Of a stretch of DNA of 5,275 bases, positions 1 through 5,275 are shown one piece after another. The stretch spans positions 1 to 5,275 of the forward strand of contig JAKRSG010000362.1 in the NCBI GenBank assembly GCA_022402405.1, written 5' to 3'. The number at the start of each line of letters is the position of its first letter. The stretch's first letter is position 1. The stretch comes from Bacteroidia bacterium (GTDB taxonomy: Bacteria > Bacteroidota > Bacteroidia > UKL13-3). The notes under the pieces are model-generated. The model had not been told where the DNA came from and did not search any database. It was given only the letters and a program-made list of their open reading frames with translations. A program made the translations under genes and the position numbers.

Positions 1-294
1 ATCAATGGTAACATTATCTGCACCGTTTAATCTTATTAAGGCACCAATAACATTCGCTGTTAAATTTAACATGCTGCTTACCGTGTCATGGGGAACTATG
101 GTTACACTAAATCCACTTCCACCAAACTCAGACCATTGGTTCAAACCAACTGCTCCCGTTTCTGAAATATCTGACACAATTTTAGCTGTTACATTTCCTG
201 TTACGGTTTTGCTATTTAAATCTTCAAACAATCCTCCAACACCTGTTAAACTTGGGTAATCGCCTCCCAATCCCACCGTATACGTACCTGTAAG
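1..294 (-). repeat. Start of a second beta-helix module, similar to the mature N-terminus of the same protein
   Basis: Residues 1009-1106 repeat the plan of residues 31-148. LTGTYTVGLGGDYPSLT (1009-1025) matches LTGTKTVGGSSPDYATI (31-47), and LIRLNGADNVTID (1094-1106) matches FIKLNGTDFITFDG (133-146). The GTYTVG-x-GGDYPSLT pattern is, from general knowledge of Bacteroidota surface proteins, a common opening of a beta-helix domain following an Ig-like domain. The module is cut by the window edge just as its first helix coil begins, so the full protein should be much longer than 1106 residues. Confidence 0.72.
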
Positions 295-3200
295 TGCAGG
301 AGAAATAGTGTAACTCCTCAAGGTTCCGCCTATAGGAAAGGCTGTAGTGGTTAAATCTACAGAACTTGGTGTAACGGCAAAGGAACCTGCTTGAATGCCA
401 ACATTTACAGAGGGCGCTAAATCCTGAGCCACCACAAAGTATTGTATAATATCACTAACTGCAAGTGAAGATGGACTGGTTAACAATTGGTGATTAATGG
501 TAAAACTATATGGCGATGTTCCCGTTCCATTTGCTACAACATATTTCCATCCATTTCCTAAACTATCATTACTTGCCGCTAAAGCATTATTGTCAGTGCT
601 GCGCTTAAAATATAAGCGTGGACGATTTACGCTATCTACATCACTACCATCTGTTATAACCACATTCTCCAACATTCTACTCGTTACAATAGGTGAATTA
701 CCTAATTGAGTATAACTAATAGCTGGAGCAGTTAAATCTAATCCAATCAAATCTGCCTCATATGCACCTACATCTGGAGCTGTTCCATTTCCCGAATATG
801 CACTTTCACCATAACGGGTCGAACCAAAAAAATCAGTATTTACATTCGAAGGTGAACTAACAACCACTCCCCCAGACTCTGCCTGTGTAGCTATTGAACT
901 AGATATTCTTAAATCTTTTGGAGTGGAAACAACATCTATAAAAGGTGGCAAACTACTGTAAGATGATGCCTCTGAGCCAATTCTTGTTTTAAACGCTGAT
1001 ATAGTCTGGTCGCCCGACAATAATGTGGATTCATAAAAAACCAAGTTATTGGCTCCTGCTGTACCTGCATAATAATCGTTGTTGTTTGATGCTAATGAAT
1101 GGTTTGCATATGAACCAGATGCCGCCCTCCAATAAGCAACAGATTTTGCGTTAGTTCCAACACCCCCAGGAGTAGATGCATTTACAAATATGTTATTCTT
1201 AAAATCTAAATTCCCTGGTGAAGAACTTGCATAAACTGCTGCAGAACCAAAACTAGAAGATGAACTTGAGGCGTTTAAATATACAGTATTATAATACAAG
1301 CCTATATTCTGTCCCCCATTACAAAATAACCCAACCACTCCAGGAGCTGATGAGGAGGTAGTTACTTTTAAGTCTGAAATAAAATTATTATACGCGTAAA
1401 TATTAGAACTACTGCTCCCTTGCAAATAAGCTCCATAAGTAACATTTGACGTGGTTCCAATATTACTAATAAAATTACGATGAAACCTATTTGTATCCGC
1501 AGTACCTAAATATGCTCCATATACTGCACCTCCGGTACTAGTAAAATTACTTACGGTATCATTGAAAGAATTAATTACAGCTCCATTAGTAGCGCCATTT
1601 AAGTATAAACCATATAAACTTGTTGCTCCCGGACTAACAACATTTTCAATTTTATTAGAATAAATAGATTGAGATGAGCTCGACGCACCACCAGAACTAA
1701 ACATTCCATAAAATGTACCACCACTACCCGAAACAAAACTAGTATTGGTAACTTGATTGCGATACAAACTGAGATTACTTAAACTACCCAATCTGTATAT
1801 ACCATACATACTACTAGAAGAGGTAGTTTGATAAATATTAGAGTCTAACACATTATCATATATAGAATGGTTTAAACCCGAAACACTGGTGTATAACATT
1901 ATCATTTGTCCAGTAGAACTTCTAAACCTATTCTTTCTAAAAGTATTATTATAAACCTCGGTTTGGGAAGATGAACTAGAAACATACAAGCCATAAGTAG
2001 TTCCAGTGCTTGTTGTACTTTGATTTCTAAGGTTATTATTTATTTGATTATCGTATACTTTCCATTGATTGTTCGAACTTGTACCACCTTGTGCATATAT
2101 ATAATAAATAGTTCCAGTAGCAGTTGAAGTTCCATTTCCATATGTATTATTTGAAACAGAATTACCATAAAGATTTAAATTATAACACGAAGCTGTATGA
2201 AAAATTTTATATGCAACTGAAGTTGATGGTACCGTCCATGTCCAATTATTAACGTTGTTATTATAAATATTTACCGTATTGTTTGTTCCAGAACCTCCTG
2301 CTGCATTATAAATCCCATAAGTAGTGCTACCTGCTAACGTTCTATTAATTGTTACAGAGTTATTGTAAATATCAACATTAGAATTATTGGCAGTGGTAGT
2401 AAAAATTCCATATAAAATAGAACTTGCGGTTGGCTTGTTGGTTATTACAGTATTAGCAATTTTTATATTCAATTGATAAATAGTGTAAACTCCATAAGAA
2501 GTTGTGTTAGCCGCAAAATTTGTAATCGAAACAGGTCCATCAACACCAATTTCATGGTCTGTATCCATGTAGGGTGTAATGGAAGTGTTGTTATATAGAT
2601 ATATTCCATTAGCAGCATTGGCAATGGAGCAATTAAATACTTTTAAATTTTTATGTCCTCCAGCATCATTTGAGGGAGTAGTGCTGGTTCCAGCAGAATT
2701 TAAACTAGTAGACCTTATTCCAACGGTATATAAAATTGCTGGATTGTTATTAAATGTTAAACTACAATTTTTTATAGTTACATTCTGACAGCCATCTGTA
2801 GAACTTGCCCTGCACAACATGAAACCTACCTCGGTAATCAAAGTGGTTGTTGTACCTGTGTATACTTCCTGCATGTCAATTCCATCGAAAGTGATGAAAT
2901 CTGTACCGTTTAATTTAATAAATGCATCGGCATTACTAGTAGTAACCGAAGTGGCAGCAAAAGAACCACTTCCTCCAACCACCGAATTTAACCTTGGATT
3001 GGCACCTACTCCCGACTTTTGAAAAATAATAGGATTGGCAGATGTAGGTTTATTTACACCAGTTATATTAATTATGATACCTCCTGTAGGTATATTTTCG
3101 GTATGACCAGCAGCTATGTTAAATGTTACACCGCCGCTTCCTACCCCTGATGTGTTTAATGCTGATACTGCAGCATTGATAGTGGCATAGTCCGGACTAG

Positions 3201-3318
3201 ATCCTCCAACCGTTTTAGTCCCTGTTAATTGAGCTTGTGTATTATTTCTAAAAAATAATAAACAAATAAAAAGTAGCAAATAATTACTACCATGATTGAG
3301 TTTAAATGTAATCTTCAT
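1..3318 (-). CDS. Large secreted beta-helix / Ig-like surface protein (adhesin-like), C-terminus beyond left edge
   Basis: The frame stays open for 1106 codons from ATG at 3318 down to base 1 with no stop, so the 3' end is missing. An in-frame TAA at 3330-3328 lies just before this ATG and no alternative start fits better. Residues 1-30 form a signal peptide: Lys-containing N-region, hydrophobic core YLLLFICLLFF (13-23), cleavage probably around TQAQ (27-30). Residues about 133-245 carry beta-helix-like strands such as KLNGTDFITFDGID and NLKVFNCSI. Residues 271-709 are a ladder of YG(I/L/A)Y and YNN motifs. Residues 828-854 hold the G-x-x-R...PDVGAYE ending often seen closing such helices in Bacteroidota. 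Residues about 863-982 look Ig/FnIII-like (ITDGSDVD, PRLYFKR, IQYFVVAQD). From 1009 a second helix module begins. The role is inferred to be cell-surface adhesion or matrix; no catalytic residues are recognisable. A type IX secretion C-terminal domain would be expected but is outside the window. Confidence is high for the gene and moderate for the function. Confidence 0.93.
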   Translation of the reverse strand, partial: MKITFKLNHGSNYLLLFICLLFFRNNTQAQLTGTKTVGGSSPDYATINAAVSALNTSGVGSGGVTFNIAAGHTENIPTGGIIINITGVNKPTSANPIIFQKSGVGANPRLNSVVGGSGSFAATSVTTSNADAFIKLNGTDFITFDGIDMQEVYTGTTTTLITEVGFMLCRASSTDGCQNVTIKNCSLTFNNNPAILYTVGIRSTSLNSAGTSTTPSNDAGGHKNLKVFNCSIANAANGIYLYNNTSITPYMDTDHEIGVDGPVSITNFAANTTSYGVYTIYQLNIKIANTVITNKPTASSILYGIFTTTANNSNVDIYNNSVTINRTLAGSTTYGIYNAAGGSGTNNTVNIYNNNVNNWTWTVPSTSVAYKIFHTASCYNLNLYGNSVSNNTYGNGTSTATGTIYYIYAQGGTSSNNQWKVYDNQINNNLRNQSTTSTGTTYGLYVSSSSSQTEVYNNTFRKNRFRSSTGQMIMLYTSVSGLNHSIYDNVLDSNIYQTTSSSSMYGIYRLGSLSNLSLYRNQVTNTSFVSGSGGTFYGMFSSGGASSSSQSIYSNKIENVVSPGATSLYGLYLNGATNGAVINSFNDTVSNFTSTGGAVYGAYLGTADTNRFHRNFISNIGTTSNVTYGAYLQGSSSSNIYAYNNFISDLKVTTSSSAPGVVGLFCNGGQNIGLYYNTVYLNASSSSSSFGSAAVYASSSPGNLDFKNNIFVNASTPGGVGTNAKSVAYWRAASGSYANHSLASNNNDYYAGTAGANNLVFYESTLLSGDQTISAFKTRIGSEASSYSSLPPFIDVVSTPKDLRISSSIATQAESGGVVVSSPSNVNTDFFGSTRYGESAYSGNGTAPDVGAYEADLIGLDLTAPAISYTQLGNSPIVTSRMLENVVITDGSDVDSVNRPRLYFKRSTDNNALAASNDSLGNGWKYVVANGTGTSPYSFTINHQLLTSPSSLAVSDIIQYFVVAQDLAPSVNVGIQAGSFAVTPSSVDLTTTAFPIGGTLRSYTISPALTGTYTVGLGGDYPSLTGVGGLFEDLNSKTVTGNVTAKIVSDISETGAVGLNQWSEFGGSGFSVTIVPHDTVSSMLNLTANVIGALIRLNGADNVTID
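1192..2508 (-). repeat. Protein-level ladder of about 32-residue beta-helix repeats inside the large surface protein
   Basis: Residues 271-709 of the large protein repeat two alternating motifs. The first is an aromatic-Gly-aliphatic-aromatic strand (SYGVY, LYGIF, TYGIY, TYGLY, MYGIY, FYGMF, LYGLY, VYGAY, TYGAY). Its first Tyr is at 275, 303, 334, 370, 405, 442, 505, 537, 569, 600 and 628, with degenerate copies near 473, 662 and 694. The second is a Y-x-N strand (DIYNN, NIYNN, LYGN, VYDN, VYNN, IYDN, LYRN, IYSN, LYYN), with its last Asn at 320, 354, 386, 424, 458, 489, 521, 555, 615, 645, 677 and 709 (Asp at 587). Spacing is 28-38 residues, about 32 on average, giving 13-14 units. At DNA level only short identities are visible, for example a 10-mer at 1991-2000 and 2315-2324, so these are diverged repeats and not recent tandem copies. 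Confidence 0.8.
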
Positions 3319-3351
3319 ATGTTGTTTTTAAGTTATTTTTTCCTTAAAAAG

Positions 3352-3383
3352 CAAACATAAACATCCCTTTTTCCACTACTAAA
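3352..3383 (-). promoter_or_regulatory. Candidate Bacteroidota-type promoter for the large surface protein gene
   Basis: Read on the minus strand, 3359-3352 is TATGTTTG, an exact match to the TAnnTTTG -7 element of the Bacteroidota housekeeping sigma factor. The -33 position is weaker: TTTA at 3383-3380 (consensus TTTG), separated by 20 bp, which is in the usual range. Transcription would begin around 3345, giving a leader of roughly 25-30 nt. No Shine-Dalgarno is present; the leader ends in an A-rich stretch (TAAAAACAACAT), as is usual in this phylum. Confidence 0.5.
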
Positions 3384-3397
3384 GCCGATACATGCAC

Positions 3398-3420
3398 CTT
3401 GAAAGTAAATCACCTTCAAG
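3398..3420. repeat. Small dyad CTTGAA-N11-TTCAAG upstream of the candidate promoter
   Basis: CTTGAA (3398-3403) and TTCAAG (3415-3420) are perfect inverted arms of 6 bp around 11 bases. The hexamer CACCTT also occurs directly repeated at 3395-3400 and 3411-3416. The dyad lies about 15 bp upstream of the candidate -33 element of the large gene, a place where an activator or repressor could bind. In AT-rich DNA a 6-bp dyad can also occur by chance, so the regulatory reading is speculative. Confidence 0.3.
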
Positions 3421-3644
3421 CTCTCTAACTACTCTATAAAATACTGTTTGTAAAAGTTTTAATCAATACGCCTCTATTTTTTCTATTTATGTCTACTTAA
3501 TTGTATTATAAACATAAAAGAGTTTATTTCACATAAGCAACAGATTATCAGCCTAACAAGCGTTTGATTTACTCAAAACAACGAAAAACCTGTTTAAATA
3601 CCTTAAAACACGATTCAATTAGCGATTAAAATTTATTAATCTCT

Positions 3645-3666
3645 ATTAAATTAAGATTAAATTAAG
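3645..3666. repeat. Perfect tandem duplication of the 11-mer ATTAAATTAAG
   Basis: Two identical abutting copies occupy 3645-3655 and 3656-3666, ending 17 bp before the stop codon of the WD40 gene (on its 3' side). The unit is close to one helical turn. It sits in a very AT-rich block (about 3620-3683). It could be a slippage product, a phased AT-rich binding or bending site, or part of the 3' untranslated region; nothing in the sequence decides between these. Confidence 0.5.
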
Positions 3667-3683
3667 TAAATTTTAGGTAAAAT

Positions 3684-4601
3684 TTAAGAATTCACCTCCC
3701 ACAACATCACACTTTTATCATCACTTATACTCACAAATTTATGGGCACCTAACCATGCTATTTTATTAATAGAATTTATATGACAATTATGCCTTTCTTT
3801 ATCCATCACTCTTAACAATTTATAGGTATGTAAATCCCATATTTTGATTGTTTTATCCATACTAGAACTTAACAAATACTTCCCTTCTGGATGCACAGCC
3901 AATCCATGAACATGCAGGTTATGTGCAGCAATTTTTTGCACCAATTTTATCCCATCTCGCAAATCCCAAATTCCCATCATAGCATCACGTCCGCCACTCA
4001 ATAAACACTGACCCTCAGAGCAAAAAGCTAAAGAAAATACACTCAAAGTATGTGCAGCCTCTATTTCATCAAAAATTTCTAAATTTTTACTTAATAAATA
4101 AATATTCGAATCGCTCGAACCTACCGCTAAAAATGCCCTTTCCTCACTTACCGCAACACTTCTCAAACTCTTCTCACTTAACTTTACTATCTTTTTTATG
4201 CTTAAGGTTTCTATTTCGTACTGAACCAAACACCCATCACCACCTGCCGAATACATAAACTCACCAAGTTTCTTAATATCAAATAAGGCCTGTGTATGAC
4301 TGGCAAATAATTTTATTTCTTTCTTGTTTGTTAAATCTATTACATGCACATTTCCTTTGTTCGTGCCTATCCACAAAAAATTCTTCTCTAAATCATAATA
4401 TAAACAATGAACAGCCTCCGCTAACTTGGCAACAATTTTCCCTTTACCGGGTTCATTTATATCCCAAGCTATCACCAATCCATCAGTACCCGAGGTGTAA
4501 ATAACACCTTGTTTTTCATCCACTGCTAAGGCGTATAAATTTCCTGTATGTCCGGTATAAACCGCTATTTGCTTGGCCTGAACCCTATTTTTCATCTCCA
4601 T
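3684..4601 (-). CDS. Seven-bladed WD40 repeat beta-propeller protein, cytosolic
   Basis: Complete 305-residue protein. The start is well fixed: an in-frame TGA lies 9 nt before ATG 4601 (TGA ACA CAT ATG); Met3 (4595) is the only close alternative. Seven WD40 blades can be laid out: about 17-48, 60-90, 101-130, 141-171, 182-214, 225-257 and 273-303. Blades 1, 5 and 6 are canonical, with GH or AH near the start and WD at the end (W46-D47, W212-D213, W255-D256); blade 7 ends in WE (301-302). Blades 2-4 lack the terminal WD but keep the strand pattern and the SGG/GTN-type turns. The N-terminal strand (about 8-16) probably closes the ring with blade 7. There is no signal peptide or membrane segment, so a cytosolic protein-interaction scaffold is inferred; partner and process are unknown. 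It is divergent from the phosphopantetheinyl transferase gene across 40 bp. Confidence 0.95.
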   Translation of the reverse strand: MEMKNRVQAKQIAVYTGHTGNLYALAVDEKQGVIYTSGTDGLVIAWDINEPGKGKIVAKLAEAVHCLYYDLEKNFLWIGTNKGNVHVIDLTNKKEIKLFASHTQALFDIKKLGEFMYSAGGDGCLVQYEIETLSIKKIVKLSEKSLRSVAVSEERAFLAVGSSDSNIYLLSKNLEIFDEIEAAHTLSVFSLAFCSEGQCLLSGGRDAMMGIWDLRDGIKLVQKIAAHNLHVHGLAVHPEGKYLLSSSMDKTIKIWDLHTYKLLRVMDKERHNCHINSINKIAWLGAHKFVSISDDKSVMLWEVNS

Positions 4602-4641
4602 ATGTGTTCAAAAATGCAATAAAAAATTAAATTCGCAGCAC
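4602..4641. promoter_or_regulatory. 40-bp divergent spacer between the WD40 and phosphopantetheinyl transferase genes
   Basis: The two genes start head-to-head with only 40 bp between their ATG codons. The spacer is AT-rich and has an A-run at its centre. I find no exact TAnnTTTG element on either strand within it, so at least one promoter may overlap the opposite coding region, or be a poor match to consensus. Overlapping divergent control of both genes is plausible but not demonstrated by the sequence. Confidence 0.4.
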
Positions 4642-5275
4642 ATGCCATTATATAGCCAACAATTTTGTGAAGGAAATCTGCAACTTGCCTTATGGCAAAT
4701 AACAGAAAATAAGGAACAATTACTTTCAAAACTCAGCACATTATATCATGAAGAGGCATTTCAAAAAAGAAGTGAACAAGCCAATGCGCTTCACTACCTT
4801 GCAAGTCGTTGTGCCATACTAGAATTATTCCCTGCTAGTCAGATAATCCTACATAAAAACGGCCTGAACCAACCTTCTTTACTGATAAACAATAAACCCA
4901 TATATATTTCAATTACACATTCCGCAGATATGGCAGGTGTAATTATAAGTGAGCAACATTTTCCTGGTATCGACCTCGAAAAAATTGATACTCGAATTAC
5001 TCGGGTTAAACATAAATTCATGAACCAAACTGAATTAGATTTTGCTGGTGCAGAAAACCAAATAGATTTACAAACCCTTATCTGGAGCGCCAAAGAAACA
5101 CTCTATAAAGTATATGCAAAAAAAGAAATAGATTTTAAAGAACATTTACACATTCAACCTTTTCACTTAAACATAGAAAATAAAGGCAATTTTACCGGTT
5201 TTATTCGAAAAGAAGAGTTTCAAAAAAAATTCAACATCCACTATCAAATTATATCTAACATTGTACTCACATATA
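4642..5275 (+). CDS. 4'-phosphopantetheinyl transferase superfamily protein (Sfp-like), right end cut
   Basis: Open for 211 codons from ATG 4642 to the window edge without a stop. Enzymes of this superfamily move the 4'-phosphopantetheine arm of coenzyme A onto a conserved serine of acyl or peptidyl carrier proteins, turning them from apo to holo form, in the cytosol. The family motifs are all visible: ISITHS (89-94), GIDLEKID (109-116) with the Mg-binding D111 and E113, and WSAKETLYK (148-156) with K151, E152 and K156. The N-terminus (MPLYSQQF..., LALWQIT) and the length fit the short Bacteroidota members of about 200-220 residues, so only a few residues should be missing. The carrier protein target (fatty acid synthesis ACP or a secondary-metabolite carrier) cannot be told from this window. 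Upstream is the divergent WD40 gene. Confidence 0.93.
   Translation, partial: MPLYSQQFCEGNLQLALWQITENKEQLLSKLSTLYHEEAFQKRSEQANALHYLASRCAILELFPASQIILHKNGLNQPSLLINNKPIYISITHSADMAGVIISEQHFPGIDLEKIDTRITRVKHKFMNQTELDFAGAENQIDLQTLIWSAKETLYKVYAKKEIDFKEHLHIQPFHLNIENKGNFTGFIRKEEFQKKFNIHYQIISNIVLTY

Larger units (their letters stand above)
3319..3683. other. AT-rich intergenic region between the WD40 gene and the large surface protein gene
   Basis: This 365-bp stretch lies between two leftward genes. It contains a candidate promoter (3352-3383), a small dyad (3398-3420) and an 11-bp tandem repeat (3645-3666). I see no ORF worth calling, no tRNA and no strong GC-rich hairpin with a T-run that would be a convincing terminator for the WD40 gene. 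The size and the promoter suggest the two leftward genes are separate transcription units. Confidence 0.7.

Noticed and set aside
5..259. Plus-strand ORF of 84 codons, and similar ones at 497-709, 2579-2788 and 2819-3022
   Set aside because: They lie antisense inside the long open minus-strand frame, which has signal peptide and domain structure. Their translations show no recognisable motif and look like shadows of the real gene.
3259..3264. Cys19 in the signal peptide as a possible lipoprotein cysteine
   Set aside because: The residues before it are LFI, with Ile at -1 and no small residue, so there is no lipobox. It lies in the hydrophobic core, and a normal cleavage site follows at TQAQ.
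3508..3527. ATAAAC/GTTTAT inverted repeat as a terminator
   Set aside because: Only six A/T-rich pairs around an 8-base loop with no T-run; not a credible terminator in such AT-rich DNA.
3560..3577. TTTGA/TCAAA hairpin near 3560-3577 as the WD40 terminator
   Set aside because: The stem is only five pairs and breaks at mismatches on the outer side; it is also more than 100 bp from the stop codon.
4052..4504. Two plus-strand ORFs (4052-4258 and 4292-4504) antisense to the WD40 gene
   Set aside because: Their compositions (rich in Leu, Ser, Asn, Pro) are what the complementary strand of the WD40 gene would give; the WD40 frame is clearly coding.
4568..4593. TTTG (4568-4571) and TATTTTTC (4586-4593) as a promoter for the transferase gene
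   Set aside because: The -7 match is imperfect and the 14-bp spacer is shorter than usual for this promoter class, so it is not listed as a feature.
4839..5093. Minus-strand ORF of 84 codons
   Set aside because: It is antisense to the phosphopantetheinyl transferase frame, which carries all the family motifs.
1..5275. CRISPR array, insertion sequence, tRNA or rRNA
   Set aside because: No direct repeats with spacers, no transposase-like frame, no terminal inverted repeats and no cloverleaf or rRNA-like segment were seen on either strand.

Overview
The window looks like a piece of a Bacteroidota (Bacteroidetes) chromosome, probably from the Flavobacteriia/Chitinophagia/Sphingobacteriia side of the phylum. 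Four things point there: AT-rich DNA, A-rich leaders without Shine-Dalgarno sequences, a TAnnTTTG-type promoter element, and a secreted beta-helix/Ig-like protein of a kind common in gliding or type IX secreting Bacteroidota. This assignment is inference; no rRNA or marker gene is present.

Layout: (1) Positions 1-3318, minus strand, are one uninterrupted reading frame of 1106 codons. It starts inside the window and runs off the left edge. It encodes a secreted multi-domain protein: signal peptide, a long right-handed beta-helix built on a ladder of about 32 residues, an Ig-like domain, then the beginning of a second beta-helix module. (2) Positions 3319-3683 are an AT-rich intergenic region holding a plausible promoter for the large gene, a small dyad and an 11-bp tandem repeat. 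(3) Positions 3684-4601, minus strand, encode a complete cytosolic seven-bladed WD40 beta-propeller. (4) Positions 4602-4641 are a 40-bp divergent spacer. (5) Positions 4642-5275, plus strand, encode a 4'-phosphopantetheinyl transferase with all its hallmark motifs; the right edge cuts it, probably within a few residues of its end.

Functional links: the WD40 gene and the transferase are head-to-head with a very short spacer, so they may share control, but no biochemical link can be read from the sequence. The large surface protein is separated by 365 bp, has its own candidate promoter, and looks like an independent unit. I see no mobile element, CRISPR array, tRNA or rRNA. The most interesting object is the large beta-helix protein, with its regular Tyr/Asn ladder and its restart of a second module at the window edge.
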